From an uncultured Lachnospiraceae bacterium (GTDB lineage Bacteria; Bacillota; Clostridia; Lachnospirales; Lachnospiraceae), in NCBI GenBank assembly GCA_947164605.1, contig CAMUXE010000009.1, forward strand, positions 1 to 64,000: a DNA stretch of 64,000 nucleotides. The letters are read 5' to 3'. The notes below the pieces were generated by a model that was given only the letters and a program-made list of their open reading frames with translations, ran no database searches and was not told where the DNA came from. Position numbers and translations under genes: made by a program. Numbering within the stretch: position 1 is the first letter of the stretch; each line of letters starts with the position of its first letter. Below, one piece after another: positions 16,595 to 26,728 of this stretch.

Positions 16595-17884
16595 ATGAGT
16601 TTCAAAGTTGAGCAGTTAGATGAGAAGAATATGGTAAAGCTTGTTATCGAGACAAGTGCTGAGGAGTTCGAAAAGGGACTTAATGCTGCCTACAATAAGG
16701 AAAAGTCTAGAATTAACGTTCCAGGTTTCAGAAAGGGTAAGGCACCTCGTAAGATTATCGAGAAGATGTATGGCTCAGAAGTATTCTATGAAAGTGCTGC
16801 TAACGCAATCATTCCTGAGGCATATGCTAATGCAGCAGATGAGAGCAAGCTTGATCTTGTATCACAGCCAAGCATCAACGTAGTAACACTCGAGGCTGGT
16901 AAGCCATTCGTATTCGAGGCTACAGTTGCAGTAAGACCAGAAGTTGAGCTTCCACAGTACAAGGGTGTTGAAGTAGAGAAGGTTGACACAGAAGTTACTG
17001 ATGAGGATGTTGAGGCAGAGGTTAAGAAGGCATTAGATCAGAACGCTAGAACAGTTGATGTATATGACAGAGCTGTTAAAGATGGCGATATGACAACAAT
17101 TGATTTCGAAGGCTTTATCGATGGCGAAGCATTTGACGGTGGTAAGGGTGAGGATTATCCTCTTACAATCGGTTCACACTCATTCATCGGTGATTTCGAG
17201 GAGCAGCTTATCGGCTTAAACCTTGATGAAGAGAAGGAAATCAACGTTACATTCCCAGAGGATTACCATGCTGAGAACCTTAAGGGTAAGCCAGCAATGT
17301 TTAAGGTAAAGATTAAGGCTATCAAGGAGAAGCAGCTTCCAGAGCTTAACGATGAGTTCGCTCAGGATGTTTCTGATTTCGATACACTTGCTGAGTACAA
17401 GGAAGACCTTAAGAAGAAGGTTGCTGATCGCAAGGCTGCAGAAGGCAAGAGCAAGAAGCAGAACGAAGTAATCGACAAGATCGTTGAGGAAGCTAAGATG
17501 GATATCCCACAGGCTATGATCGATACTCAGGTTAACAGAATGGCAGAGGATTTCGCACAGAGACTTCAGCAGCAGGGCCTTTCACTTGAGCAGTACTTCC
17601 AGTACACAGGTCTTACACCAGAGAAGATCATCGACGATATGAAGCCAGAAGCTCTTAAGAGAATTAAGAACAGCCTTGTTCTTGAGGCTATCGTTAAGGC
17701 TGAGGGAATCGAAGCTAGCGACGAGGACATCGATGCTGAGGTTACAAAGATGGCTGATATGTACAAGATGGATGCTGAGAAGCTTAAGGCTAACATGGGT
17801 GAAGAGGATAAGAAGCAGATGGGTGCTGATATCGCTATTCAGAAGGTTGTTGATTTACTCGTAGAGTCAGCTGTAGAAAAGTAA
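16595..17884 (+). CDS. tig: Trigger factor
   Basis: A 429-residue ribosome-associated chaperone. The ribosome-binding loop GFRKGKAPRK is at about residues 43-52. It is followed by an FKBP-type prolyl isomerase domain (about 150-245, with DFEGFIDGEAFDGGKGEDY) and the helical C-terminal arms. AGGAGG lies 11 bases before the ATG. It begins the quality-control block tig-clpP-clpX-lon-engB, each unit separated by a terminator hairpin except lon-engB. High use of GAG/AAG/CTT codons agrees with strong expression. Confidence 0.96.
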   Translation: MSFKVEQLDEKNMVKLVIETSAEEFEKGLNAAYNKEKSRINVPGFRKGKAPRKIIEKMYGSEVFYESAANAIIPEAYANAADESKLDLVSQPSINVVTLEAGKPFVFEATVAVRPEVELPQYKGVEVEKVDTEVTDEDVEAEVKKALDQNARTVDVYDRAVKDGDMTTIDFEGFIDGEAFDGGKGEDYPLTIGSHSFIGDFEEQLIGLNLDEEKEINVTFPEDYHAENLKGKPAMFKVKIKAIKEKQLPELNDEFAQDVSDFDTLAEYKEDLKKKVADRKAAEGKSKKQNEVIDKIVEEAKMDIPQAMIDTQVNRMAEDFAQRLQQQGLSLEQYFQYTGLTPEKIIDDMKPEALKRIKNSLVLEAIVKAEGIEASDEDIDAEVTKMADMYKMDAEKLKANMGEEDKKQMGADIAIQKVVDLLVESAVEK

Positions 17885-17996
17885 TTTAAACTTTTTTTAG
17901 AACTAGTCCTATGAGGGTCCTTGATCTGACTTAGGATACTTTAGAGAGACATCGGTTTATATATGGGGTTGGGGCAACCTGATTCCCTTGATTATG

Positions 17997-18037
17997 GAGC
18001 GACTATGGACCATATGTCTGTGGTCGCTCTGCGTTTT
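17997..18037 (+). terminator. Terminator between tig and clpP
   Basis: GAGCGAC (17997-18003) pairs with GTCGCTC (18023-18029), then TGCGTTTTT. A partial terminator or attenuator is also possible because clpP starts only 21 bp later. Confidence 0.7.
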
Positions 18038-18057
18038 TAAAACAGATAGGAGGAAAT

Positions 18058-18639
18058 ATGAGTTTAATTCCATATGTCATTGAACAGAATAGCCGTGGAG
18101 AGAGATCTTATGATATCTATTCAAGACTTTTAAAAGATAGAATCATCTTCTTGGGAGAAGAAGTAACAGATGTTTCGGCCAATATTATTATTGCCGAGAT
18201 GCTTTTCCTTGAGGCTGAGGATCCAAGCAAGGATATACATATGTATATTAACAGCCCAGGTGGTTCGGTAACTGCAGGTATGGCAATCTACGATACAATG
18301 CAGTATATCAAGTGTGATGTATCTACTATGTGCATGGGTATGGCTGCAAGCATGGGAGCTTTCCTTCTTTCAGGTGGTACAAAGGGCAAGAGGATGGCTC
18401 TTCCTAATTCTGAAATCATGATTCATCAGCCATCAGGCGGTGCAAGAGGACAGGAGACAGAAATCAGGATCGTTGCTGAGAATATCTTAAAGACAAGAAA
18501 TAAGTTGAATGAGATCCTTGCTGCTAATACAGGTAAGTCGGTTGATGAAATTGCTCGTGATACAGAGCGTGATAATTATATGACAGCACAGGAAGCTCTT
18601 GCATATGGTCTTATTGATAAGATTGTTGAGAAGAGATAA
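18058..18639 (+). CDS. clpP: ATP-dependent Clp protease proteolytic subunit
   Basis: A 193-residue ClpP serine protease. The catalytic serine lies in [13 protein letters not shown], the histidine in [12 protein letters not shown], and the aspartate in the C-terminal region [16 protein letters not shown] segment. The start has the usual [34 protein letters not shown] precedes the ATG. ClpX is encoded just downstream, so ClpXP is the expected complex, with lon as a second protease in the same block. Length is normal. Confidence 0.97.
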   Translation: MSLIPYVIEQNSRGERSYDIYSRLLKDRIIFLGEEVTDVSANIIIAEMLFLEAEDPSKDIHMYINSPGGSVTAGMAIYDTMQYIKCDVSTMCMGMAASMGAFLLSGGTKGKRMALPNSEIMIHQPSGGARGQETEIRIVAENILKTRNKLNEILAANTGKSVDEIARDTERDNYMTAQEALAYGLIDKIVEKR

Positions 18640-18654
18640 TTAGCTAATATTAGG

Positions 18655-18684
18655 CTGTCACTTTTTGAGAGTGACAGTTTTTTT
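18655..18684 (+). terminator. Terminator between clpP and clpX
   Basis: CTGTCACT (18655-18662) pairs with AGTGACAG (18670-18677), followed by seven T. Confidence 0.88.
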
Positions 18685-18755
18685 CTTATGAAAAAAGCAA
18701 GTATTGTAAATACTTGATAGACTATAAATGATGCAAAATTGTAATTGGAGGTAAT

Positions 18756-20063
18756 ATGGCAACAAAGAATGATGATAAGCTTAGATGTTCCTTCTGTAAC
18801 AAGACACAGGATCAGGTTAGAAAGCTTATAGCTGGTGCCAATGGCACATATATTTGTGATGAATGTGTTGGCATCTGCGAGGAGATTCTTGAAGATGAAT
18901 TCCTCAAAGATGACTACGATGAGGATGATGATGAGCTCAACAATCTCAACATCAACCTGATGAAGCCAAAGGAAATTAAGGGCTTTCTCGATAAATACGT
19001 TGTAGGTCAGGATGATGCAAAGAAGGTTCTCTCAGTGGCTGTTTACAATCACTATAAGAGGATTCTTTCAGGTAAGAAGGTAGATGTTGAACTCGCAAAG
19101 TCCAATATACTTATGCTTGGACCAACTGGTTCAGGTAAGACTTTCCTGGCACAGAACCTTGCTAGACTTTTAAATGTTCCATTTGCTATAGCTGATGCCA
19201 CTACTCTTACTGAGGCAGGCTATGTAGGTGAAGATGTTGAGAATATCTTACTCAAGCTTATTCAGGCAGCTGACTATGATGTGAGCAAGGCTCAGTACGG
19301 CATTATCTATATCGACGAGATTGATAAGATCACTAAGAAGGGAGAAAATGTATCAATCACTAGAGACGTATCTGGTGAAGGTGTACAGCAGGCTCTTCTT
19401 AAAATTCTTGAGGGTACAAATGCTTCGGTTCCACCACAGGGTGGAAGAAAGCACCCACAGCAGGAGCTTATTCCAATAGATACAACTAACATACTCTTTA
19501 TATGTGGCGGAGCATTTGACGGCTTGGAGAAAATTATCGAGTCTAGAATGGACAAGTCTTCTATTGGCTTTGGTTCAGAGATTCACGAGAAGATTGATGC
19601 CAATGTTGGTGAGATGTTCCACAAGGCACTTCCAGAGGATCTTATCAAGTTTGGCCTTATCCCTGAGTTTGTAGGTCGTGTGCCTGTTATGGTAGCTCTT
19701 GACTCACTTGATGAGGATGCTTTGATTAGAATTCTTACAGAGCCAAAGAACGCTATTGTTAAGCAGTACAAGGCTCTCTTCTCACTCGATGAGGTAGATC
19801 TTGAGTTTACTGAAGACGCAGTTAGAGAGATAGCTAAGGAGAGCTTTAAGAGAAAGACTGGAGCTAGAGGACTTCGCTCTATCTTAGAGTCTGTAATGAA
19901 TGATATTATGTATGAAATCCCTTCAGATGACACAATAGCTAAGTGTATTATCACTAAAGAGGCTGTTGAGGGAAGTGGAAAGCCAGAAATTATCACTCGC
20001 ACTGATGCAGTTACAGAGCTTGATGACAAGTCAGCTAAAAGAAAATTAAAGAAAGCAGAATAA
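18756..20063 (+). CDS. clpX: ClpX ATPase, unfoldase subunit of ClpXP
   Basis: A 435-residue AAA+ unfoldase. An N-terminal zinc-binding domain carries CSFCNK and CDECV (four cysteines, about residues 11-40). Walker A is GPTGSGKT, Walker [10 protein letters not shown], and the ClpP-docking loop appears as SSIGFGSE. The [13 protein letters not shown] segment provides sensor 2. TTGGAGG precedes the ATG. A C-terminal Lys-rich tail ends the protein. It has a separate terminator on each side, so it can be transcribed apart from clpP. Confidence 0.97.
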   Translation: MATKNDDKLRCSFCNKTQDQVRKLIAGANGTYICDECVGICEEILEDEFLKDDYDEDDDELNNLNINLMKPKEIKGFLDKYVVGQDDAKKVLSVAVYNHYKRILSGKKVDVELAKSNILMLGPTGSGKTFLAQNLARLLNVPFAIADATTLTEAGYVGEDVENILLKLIQAADYDVSKAQYGIIYIDEIDKITKKGENVSITRDVSGEGVQQALLKILEGTNASVPPQGGRKHPQQELIPIDTTNILFICGGAFDGLEKIIESRMDKSSIGFGSEIHEKIDANVGEMFHKALPEDLIKFGLIPEFVGRVPVMVALDSLDEDALIRILTEPKNAIVKQYKALFSLDEVDLEFTEDAVREIAKESFKRKTGARGLRSILESVMNDIMYEIPSDDTIAKCIITKEAVEGSGKPEIITRTDAVTELDDKSAKRKLKKAE

Positions 20064-20081
20064 GACAATCTGCAGTTTGAG

Positions 20082-20117
20082 ATTAAGAATCAGATTTAGG
20101 TCTGATTCTTAATTTTA
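20082..20117 (+). terminator. Terminator after clpX
   Basis: ATTAAGAATCAGA (20082-20094) is perfectly complementary to TCTGATTCTTAAT (20101-20113), with a short T-run. The AT-rich bases that follow, up to lon, show a loose 13-bp period. Confidence 0.75.
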
Positions 20118-20178
20118 AATATAAGATATTTAAATATAAATTGAAATGCAAGATTTAAATAGAAAATTGAGATAGAAA

Positions 20179-22527
20179 ATGAGTAAAAAGAAGGAAACAA
20201 AAACTAGACAGATAGATCTCCTCTTGTCTACCATTGTATTAGGCCCAGAAACTGCGGTTTATATGGATTTGGTTAAAAATGAGGAAAAGCGCATATGTAA
20301 AAAGGCCGTAGCTGACAAGTCTGAAATCCTTGTCTGTTTCAAGGACCCGGAAGAGGACAAAATTGAGGGCAGGGTTGGAGTTCTGTGTAGGGTTATTCAG
20401 TTATATAAGATACCTAATAAGGTCACAAGAGTGAGCCTTGAATGCATAGGCAGGGCCCAGATCGTAAGGCAATTTAAAGAAGGTTCTATAGACAGGGCAG
20501 AAATCAAGGATTGTGATGAGTGGCTCAAAAATGATATCGATCCTGCAATGTCTGAGGGCTATGTAATAATGCTCGACAATCTCTTAGATCACTTGAAGTC
20601 AGTCAATGAGATGATGAACAACAAGATGGTTGACAGGATTATCAAGGAGAAAAATCTCTTAAATAAGGTTAAGGCCTTGGTTGAGAATTATCCATTTGAG
20701 CAGGACATAAAGCAGAACTTACTTGAGGAGGATTCCCTTAACAACGCCTGTGAGGAGATTGGCAAGATTATCTATGCCGATGTCAACGGATATGCCCTCT
20801 CTGCAGAACTTTATGAGAAGGTTCAGAGTGAGATTGACAAGGATCAGAAGGAATATCTTATTCGTGAGCAGATTGCAGCTTTGAAAAAAGAGCTTGGAGC
20901 TGGTGACGAGGAAGAGGAGTCTGAGCTTGATAAGTTAAAGAAGAGGATAGATGCCTTAGAGGCGCCTGACGAAATCAAGGCAAACCTTTATAAGTCGCTT
21001 GAAAAGTATAAGAAACTCTACAATGGCACACAAGAGGCCAATGTTGAGCTTGTCTATCTTGAAACTTTACTCTCGCTTCCATGGAATCATTCAGACGAGG
21101 AGAACCATGACTTAGAGCATGCCAGGAAAATTCTTGAAAGGGATTATTATGGCATGAAGAAGGTCAAGGAGAGAATTATAGAGTCCCTGGCTGTCAGAAA
21201 TGTAACTCATGACGGCAAGGCACCAATAATCTGCCTTGTTGGCCCTCCTGGAACAGGTAAGACGAGTATTGCTAAGTCTATTGCGCAAGCTCTTGGAAGA
21301 AAGTATGCTAGAGTCTGTCTTGGCGGCGTTAGAGATGAGGCTGAAATTAGAGGACACAGAAAGACCTATCTTGGTGCAATGCCGGGTAGAATTATAGATG
21401 CCTTAAAGAGGGCAAAGAGCAACAATCCGCTTATACTCCTTGATGAGGTAGATAAGATGAGCAACGATTATCGCTCTGATACAGCGGCAGCTCTTCTTGA
21501 GGTTCTCGATGGAGAGCAGAATAAGAACTTTATTGACCACTATATTGAGTTGCCTGTAGATTTGAGCAATGTACTCTTTATTGCTACAGCCAATGATATT
21601 TCAGAGCTTAGTCAGCCTCTTTTAGACAGAATGGATGTGATAGAGCTTGATGCCTACACAGAGCCTGAGAAGCTTAATATAGCAAAGAAGCACTTGGTTC
21701 CAAAACAGCTTAAGGCCAATGGCTTGAATCGTAAGTACCTAAGATTCCAGGAATCTGCTCTTAAGAAGATTATTGAGGAATACACTTACGAGGCTGGTGT
21801 TAGAGATCTTGAAAGACAGATTGGAACTGCGGCCAGAAAGGTCCTTGTAAAGTACTATGACGGCAGTGATGGCTTAAAGGCCGATGAGGGCGGAGTGACA
21901 CTCACAGATAAGAATCTTTTTGACTACATTGGAGCTGTAAAGTATATCAAGGAGCCAAAGCGCAGGAAGAATGAGATTGGTATAGTCAATGGACTTGCTT
22001 GGACTCAGGGGGGCGGTGACACACTTGAGATCGAGGTCAACTCTTTCCCTGGAAAGCCGGATATCATCCTCACTGGTAATATGGGAGATGTCATGAAAGA
22101 GTCTGCTCAGATTGCTATCTCATATGTTCGCCTTCTTTGCTCTGGCAGAACTTATCATATAGATAAGAATTATTTTGATGAGCACACAATTCATATACAT
22201 ATACCTGAGGGAGCAATCCCTAAGGATGGACCAAGTGCCGGTGTAACCATGGCTACGGCTATTTTGTCTGCAGTTAAGAAGATTCCGGTAAGACATGATA
22301 TAGCAATGACAGGTGAGATTACGCTGAGGGGCAGAGTTCTTCCTATAGGAGGACTTAAGGAAAAAATCCTCGCAGCAAAGTCTATGGGGATTAAGACTCT
22401 GTTTGTTCCAGACCAGAACAGAAACGATGTTGCTGAGTTAGATGAAGACGTTAAGGGTGGAGTTGAGATCATATTTGTTTCAGAGATGAAGCAGATTCTT
22501 GACAAGGCGCTTGTTCAGAAAAAGTGA
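20179..22527 (+). CDS. lon: ATP-dependent protease Lon
   Basis: A 782-residue LonA protease. The N-terminal substrate-binding domain (about 1-320) is divergent but ends with the coiled helix EYLIREQIAALKKELG. Walker A is GPPGTGKTS and Walker B is PLILLDEVDK, with sensor motifs following. The catalytic dyad is Ser in KDGPSAGVTM and Lys in GGLKEKILAAKSMG. The Shine-Dalgarno is weak (AGATAGAAA). engB starts 10 bp after the stop, so the two are co-transcribed, as in many Firmicutes. Length is typical. Confidence 0.96.
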   Translation: MSKKKETKTRQIDLLLSTIVLGPETAVYMDLVKNEEKRICKKAVADKSEILVCFKDPEEDKIEGRVGVLCRVIQLYKIPNKVTRVSLECIGRAQIVRQFKEGSIDRAEIKDCDEWLKNDIDPAMSEGYVIMLDNLLDHLKSVNEMMNNKMVDRIIKEKNLLNKVKALVENYPFEQDIKQNLLEEDSLNNACEEIGKIIYADVNGYALSAELYEKVQSEIDKDQKEYLIREQIAALKKELGAGDEEEESELDKLKKRIDALEAPDEIKANLYKSLEKYKKLYNGTQEANVELVYLETLLSLPWNHSDEENHDLEHARKILERDYYGMKKVKERIIESLAVRNVTHDGKAPIICLVGPPGTGKTSIAKSIAQALGRKYARVCLGGVRDEAEIRGHRKTYLGAMPGRIIDALKRAKSNNPLILLDEVDKMSNDYRSDTAAALLEVLDGEQNKNFIDHYIELPVDLSNVLFIATANDISELSQPLLDRMDVIELDAYTEPEKLNIAKKHLVPKQLKANGLNRKYLRFQESALKKIIEEYTYEAGVRDLERQIGTAARKVLVKYYDGSDGLKADEGGVTLTDKNLFDYIGAVKYIKEPKRRKNEIGIVNGLAWTQGGGDTLEIEVNSFPGKPDIILTGNMGDVMKESAQIAISYVRLLCSGRTYHIDKNYFDEHTIHIHIPEGAIPKDGPSAGVTMATAILSAVKKIPVRHDIAMTGEITLRGRVLPIGGLKEKILAAKSMGIKTLFVPDQNRNDVAELDEDVKGGVEIIFVSEMKQILDKALVQKK

Positions 22528-22537
22528 GGATGCAAGT

Positions 22538-23116
22538 ATGGTTATTAAGTATGTAAATCTAGATATAGTTATAGGTGTTACAAGTAAGCTGCCACAGACA
22601 GACATGCCTGAATTTGCCATGGCTGGAAAGTCTAATGTAGGTAAGTCGTCACTTATCAATGCATTGCTTAACAGAAAGTCATATGCCAGAACATCGGCAA
22701 ATCCAGGAAAAACACAGACTATCAATTTCTATAATGTTAATAAGGAAATGTATCTTGTGGACTTGCCTGGATATGGCTATGCGACAGCAAATCAAGAGGC
22801 AAAGGCATCTTGGGGAAAGATGATTGAGTCTTATCTTAAGAAGTCAGAGCAGTTGAAAAAGGTTTTACTCCTTCTTGACTGCAGAAGAACTCCATCGGAA
22901 AATGATATGATGATGCTTAGCTGGATTAGAAATGCTGGTTTTGAGCCTCTTATAGTTTTGACAAAAGCAGACAAGCTAAAGAGAATGGAGTTAAAGAAAC
23001 AGGAAGCTTTTATTAAGAAGACTTTGAATTTGGCTGAGGGAGAGAAAATGCTCACAGTGTCAGCTGAAAAGAAGATTGGTATTGATGAGCTTTGGGATGA
23101 GATAGTTTCTTTCTAA
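22538..23116 (+). CDS. engB: Ribosome-biogenesis GTPase YsxC/EngB
   Basis: A 192-residue GTPase needed for late 50S subunit assembly. G1 is AGKSNVGKSS, G3 is DLPGYGYA, G4 is TKADK and a G5-like SAEK follows. The start at 22538 has GAGGA nine bases upstream and gives the usual MVIKYVNLDIVIGV; a start inside lon would add residues with no support. It is 10 bp after lon and probably shares its transcript. Confidence 0.95.
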   Translation: MVIKYVNLDIVIGVTSKLPQTDMPEFAMAGKSNVGKSSLINALLNRKSYARTSANPGKTQTINFYNVNKEMYLVDLPGYGYATANQEAKASWGKMIESYLKKSEQLKKVLLLLDCRRTPSENDMMMLSWIRNAGFEPLIVLTKADKLKRMELKKQEAFIKKTLNLAEGEKMLTVSAEKKIGIDELWDEIVSF

Positions 23117-23189
23117 GTTGATGAATGCCCCATGGAGGCCTACCTGTCATATTTTATTCAAATCTAATATAAATCAATCATTGATTATA

Positions 23190-23218
23190 TTGTGTATTTG
23201 GAATTTTATATGTATAAT
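23190..23218 (+). promoter_or_regulatory. Promoter of the 56-residue membrane peptide gene
   Basis: TTGTGT (23190-23195) and TATAAT (23213-23218) with 17-bp spacing, about 68 bases before the small gene at 23286. Confidence 0.5.
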
Positions 23219-23285
23219 AGAACTATAAAAAATGTTCGCGAGCATTATATCTAATAGATATTGCTTTCATTAGCGGGGAGGTTTT

Positions 23286-23456
23286 ATGGGAAAAGGTTTA
23301 AAAGAATGCTTAATTGTATCTTCTGCAATAGGCGTAGCTCTCTTTGCTGCAGTTTCGGCTTTATCGATATTTACTTATGAGAAAAATCCAGCAAAGAAAA
23401 AAGAATTCAATGCACTTTTTAAAGAAATGTCACACAAAGCAAGACATTATATCTAA
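23286..23456 (+). CDS. Small membrane protein of 56 residues
   Basis: A short gene with good translation signals: GGGGAGG lies six bases before the ATG, a promoter is upstream and a terminator downstream. The peptide has a short basic start (MGKGLKE), one hydrophobic segment of about 20 residues (IVSSAIGVALFAAVSALSIF) and a basic tail (NPAKKKEFNALFKEMSHKAR). It resembles YtxH-like or DUF-type single-pass membrane peptides of Firmicutes, but no family can be named. The topology would place the charged tail in the cytoplasm or outside; charge bias does not settle it. Confidence 0.7.
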   Translation: MGKGLKECLIVSSAIGVALFAAVSALSIFTYEKNPAKKKEFNALFKEMSHKARHYI

Positions 23457-23466
23457 AAGAAAAAAG

Positions 23467-23512
23467 GCCTGGGATATGAGCACTTAGCTCCAATCTCAGG
23501 CTTTATTTTTTG
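23467..23512 (+). terminator. Bidirectional terminator before malic enzyme
   Basis: GCCTGGGAT (23467-23475) pairs with ATCTCAGGC (23493-23501), with an inner GAGC/GCTC stem. TTTATTTTTT follows on the plus strand; on the minus strand the stem is followed by TTTTTTCTTTT, so it also ends the converging malic enzyme gene. Confidence 0.85.
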
Positions 23513-23536
23513 AATAAATATGATTAATTAATGTGA

Positions 23537-24688
23537 TTAATTAATGTGATCCATAACAGCCTTTGCAACTACATCAGCTACCTGTGGGTCAAATGCTTCT
23601 GGCATGATGTTAGTATCTGAAAGCTTGTCTTCTGGAACAAGATTTGCAATTGCGTTTGCAGCTGCAAGCTTCATCTCCTCAGTAATCTGAGTTGCACGGC
23701 CCTGAAGAGCACCCTTGAAGATACCAGGGAAAGCAACAACATTGTTAACCTGGTTAGGGAAATCACTTCTGCCTGTTCCTACAACTCTAGCACCAGCAGC
23801 CTTAGCTACATCTGGCATAATTTCTGGAACTGGATTAGCCATGGCAAAGAGGATAGAATCCTTATTCATTGAGCTTACCATCTCAGGACTTACGATATTT
23901 GGAGCAGATACACCTACGAAGATATCAGCACCCTTGAGAGCGTCTGCGAGGCTTCCGTGAAGGTTATCAGGATTTGTAACATCCATCATTGACTTCTGCA
24001 TCCAGTTGAGATCAGCTGAATCCTTAGAGAGGATACCAGACTTGTCACACATTGTAACATTTGGAAAACCATATCTTAAGAGGAGCTTTGTGATTGCGAT
24101 ACCAGCAGAACCAGCACCGTTGATTACTACGCGGCAATCTTCCTTCTTTTTGCCTGTAACCTTAAGTCCGTTGATAATGCCGGCGAGTACTACGATTGCA
24201 GTACCGTGCTGATCGTCGTGGAATACAGGGATATCAAGGAGTTCCTTAAGTCTCTCTTCAATTTCGAAACATCTAGGAGCAGAGATATCTTCAAGGTTGA
24301 CACCACCGAAAGCTGGTGCGATATTTACAATAGTCTTGATGATTTCTTCTGTGTCCTGAGTGTCAAGACAGATAGGAACAGCGTTGACATCACCGAAAGA
24401 TTTGAAAAGTACAGACTTTCCTTCCATAACTGGCATAGCAGCATAAGCACCGATATTGCCGAGACCGAGTACGGCACTTCCGTCTGAAACTACAGCAACA
24501 GTGTTTGATTTGATTGTGTATTTATAAGCGGCTTCCTTATCCTGTGCGATTACCTTACAAGGTTCAGCTACACCTGGAGTGTAAGCAAGTGCAAGATCTT
24601 CTCTTGTTGAAATATCCATCTTAGGAACTGTCTCAAATTTACCATTCCACTCTTCGTGAAGAGCGAGGGCTTTCTCAGCATTAGTCAT
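23537..24688 (-). CDS. NAD(P)-dependent malic enzyme
   Basis: A 383-residue short-form malic enzyme that decarboxylates malate to pyruvate. The characteristic N-terminal segment [16 protein letters not shown], the metal-binding [12 protein letters not shown] region and the Rossmann motif [16 protein letters not shown] are present. The phosphotransacetylase-like domain of MaeB is absent, as usual in Firmicutes. A good Shine-Dalgarno (AAGGATGG) lies before the ATG on the minus strand. It is a single-gene unit, convergent with the small membrane gene. Cofactor preference cannot be read by eye. Confidence 0.94.
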   Translation of the reverse strand: MTNAEKALALHEEWNGKFETVPKMDISTREDLALAYTPGVAEPCKVIAQDKEAAYKYTIKSNTVAVVSDGSAVLGLGNIGAYAAMPVMEGKSVLFKSFGDVNAVPICLDTQDTEEIIKTIVNIAPAFGGVNLEDISAPRCFEIEERLKELLDIPVFHDDQHGTAIVVLAGIINGLKVTGKKKEDCRVVINGAGSAGIAITKLLLRYGFPNVTMCDKSGILSKDSADLNWMQKSMMDVTNPDNLHGSLADALKGADIFVGVSAPNIVSPEMVSSMNKDSILFAMANPVPEIMPDVAKAAGARVVGTGRSDFPNQVNNVVAFPGIFKGALQGRATQITEEMKLAAANAIANLVPEDKLSDTNIMPEAFDPQVADVVAKAVMDHIN

Positions 24689-24963
24689 AATAAAACCATC
24701 CTTATTTAAAAATTTTGTCTTTTCAGACCTTCAATATAATAGCACAGAATTATGAGGAATGAAACACGATTTAAGATGCTGACATTATTTTACCCATAAC
24801 ATAAGGATTAATAACTGTATTAGATGCCTAGATGGAGATAAATGGGGGTATTGACGAATAACTTATCTTGGGTATATTATAAATGCATATATTAAACATT
24901 TATATCAAACAAGTCTCACAAAATTCCCATTAATTAAAATAGAATATTTGAAAAAGAGGTATT

Positions 24964-26577
24964 ATGGCAAATACAAGAGAAAAACTGGAAACTTTGCCTA
25001 TTCTGGCTTTAAAAGAGTTTGCAAAAGAGAAAAAAATTAAAAATTACTCGACAATGCGCAAAGCTGACCTTATAGAAAAATTGGCCGCTTTAGCTGAGGA
25101 AGAGGAAGCTGCAAAGAAGCAGGAACCTCAGGAAGTGGCTGTAAAGAGGCAGGAGCCTGAAGCAGACCACGTGCAGAATCAAGAGCCTCAGGAAGTAGGC
25201 TTTGGGAAGACTGATTCTGACACTGAGCTTGCAGAATTAAGACAGAATCAGACCACTTATAGAAATGAGACTGCTCAGGCAAGAAATGTGCAGTCTGATT
25301 CGGCTGATAATCCAAGAAAACCATATGAACACAGACAAAGAACTTATCAGAGAAAAGAGTCAACAAGGTCTGACTATGGCCAGAGAAGTTACCAGAGAAG
25401 AGAAGAGGGGGCAAATCTGTCAGACAGCATGCCAGAGGAAGTACAGAATATTCCGGAACAGGATGTCTGTGGAATTTTAGAGGTACTTGTTGAGGGATAC
25501 GGTTTTATCCGCTCTGACAATTATCTGCCAGGTGAGAATGACATTTATGTCGCTCCTTCACAGATTAGAAGGTTTAACTTAAAGACAGGAGACATTATCA
25601 AGGGCAAGAAGAGAGATAAAATGGCTACTGATAAGTATGCCGCTCTTATGCTTATTGATCAAATCAATGGAAAGAATCCAGCAGAAGTAAGGCTGAGAAC
25701 TCCATTTGAGAAGTTGACACCAATCTTTCCTAATCAAAGACTTAAATTATCTGAAAATAGTGACGCGATTGCGATGAGGGTTATGGACCTTGTATCACCT
25801 ATAGGTAAGGGACAGAGAGGTATGATTGTGTCTCAGCCAAAATCTGGTAAGACAACCCTCCTTAAGCAGGTGGCTAATTCAATCACTAAATCTCACCCTG
25901 AAATGCACGTGATTATTCTGCTTATAGATGAGAGACCAGAAGAAGTTACCGATATAAAGGAGTCTATAATGGGGGACAATGTTGAGGTTATATACTCAAC
26001 ATTTGACGAGCAGCCAGATAGACACAAGAGAGTTTCGGAGATGACTATAGAGAGAGCTAAGAGGCTTGCTGAACAGAAGGAGGATGTTGTTATTCTCCTG
26101 GACAGCATAACCAGACTTGCCAGGGCCTATAATCTGACAGTACAGGCCTCTGGAAGAACTCTTTCAGGCGGTCTTGATCCAGCAGCTCTTTATATGCCAA
26201 AAAGATTCTTTGGAGCTGCGAGAAATATACGAGAGGGCGGAAGCCTCACAATTCTTGCAACAGCCTTAGTTGAGACTGGAAGTAAGATGGATGATGTAGT
26301 ATTTGAGGAGTTTAAGGGAACTGGAAATATGGAGCTGGTGCTTGACAGAAAACTGTCTGAAAAGAGGATTTTCCCAGCTCTGGATTTGGCAAAATCGAGC
26401 ACAAGAAGAGAAGATTTGCTTCTTGATTCGGATGAAATGGCCTGTGCTGATATCATGAGAAAAGCTCTAAACAGCTTAAAGACTGAAGATGCAGCTGAGA
26501 GAATACTTGACCTTTTTGTAAAGACAAAAAATAACAAAGAATTTGTTGACTTAGTTAATAAGAGAAGGTATATTTAG
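24964..26577 (+). CDS. rho: Transcription termination factor Rho
   Basis: A 537-residue Rho helicase. The N-terminal Rho_N domain (residues 1-45, TLPILALKEFAKEKKIKNYS) is followed by a low-complexity insertion of about 110 residues, rich in Gln, Glu and Arg, with repeated QEPQEV. Then come the cold-shock RNA-binding domain (GILEVLVEGYGFIRSDNYLPGENDIY) and the ATPase domain with SQPKSGKTTLLK (Walker A), VVILLDSITRLARAYN (Walker B) and an R-loop. GAGGTATT precedes the ATG. The insertion is typical of large-genome Firmicutes and Actinobacteria Rho and probably adds RNA binding. rpmE follows after its own promoter. Confidence 0.96.
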   Translation: MANTREKLETLPILALKEFAKEKKIKNYSTMRKADLIEKLAALAEEEEAAKKQEPQEVAVKRQEPEADHVQNQEPQEVGFGKTDSDTELAELRQNQTTYRNETAQARNVQSDSADNPRKPYEHRQRTYQRKESTRSDYGQRSYQRREEGANLSDSMPEEVQNIPEQDVCGILEVLVEGYGFIRSDNYLPGENDIYVAPSQIRRFNLKTGDIIKGKKRDKMATDKYAALMLIDQINGKNPAEVRLRTPFEKLTPIFPNQRLKLSENSDAIAMRVMDLVSPIGKGQRGMIVSQPKSGKTTLLKQVANSITKSHPEMHVIILLIDERPEEVTDIKESIMGDNVEVIYSTFDEQPDRHKRVSEMTIERAKRLAEQKEDVVILLDSITRLARAYNLTVQASGRTLSGGLDPAALYMPKRFFGAARNIREGGSLTILATALVETGSKMDDVVFEEFKGTGNMELVLDRKLSEKRIFPALDLAKSSTRREDLLLDSDEMACADIMRKALNSLKTEDAAERILDLFVKTKNNKEFVDLVNKRRYI

Positions 26578-26648
26578 TAAGGTCGTTTTTGGAATTTTGT
26601 ATCAAAAAAAATACATTGCAATAGCTTGCTTTCTATGATATAATTTCT

Positions 26649-26728
26649 AAGCTGCTTGTTAAAAGACCGAAAACTTTGCGGTTCCAAGCTGCAAAGTAGA
26701 GAATATAAGTATTAAAGAGGTGAAAGAA
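26649..26728 (+). promoter_or_regulatory. Structured 5' leader of rpmE, possible L31 leader
   Basis: A TATAAT lies at about 26638-26643. In the transcribed leader ACTTTGC (26673-26679) pairs with GCAAAGT (26691-26697). An alternative stem uses ACCG and CGGT, and AAGCTGC occurs twice (26649, 26687). Firmicutes often carry an L31 autoregulatory leader; identity with that family is inferred from position and size only. Confidence 0.4.

Noticed and set aside
23722..24487. Plus-strand ORFs opposite the malic enzyme gene
   Set aside because: They are reverse-strand shadows of a clearly conserved enzyme.
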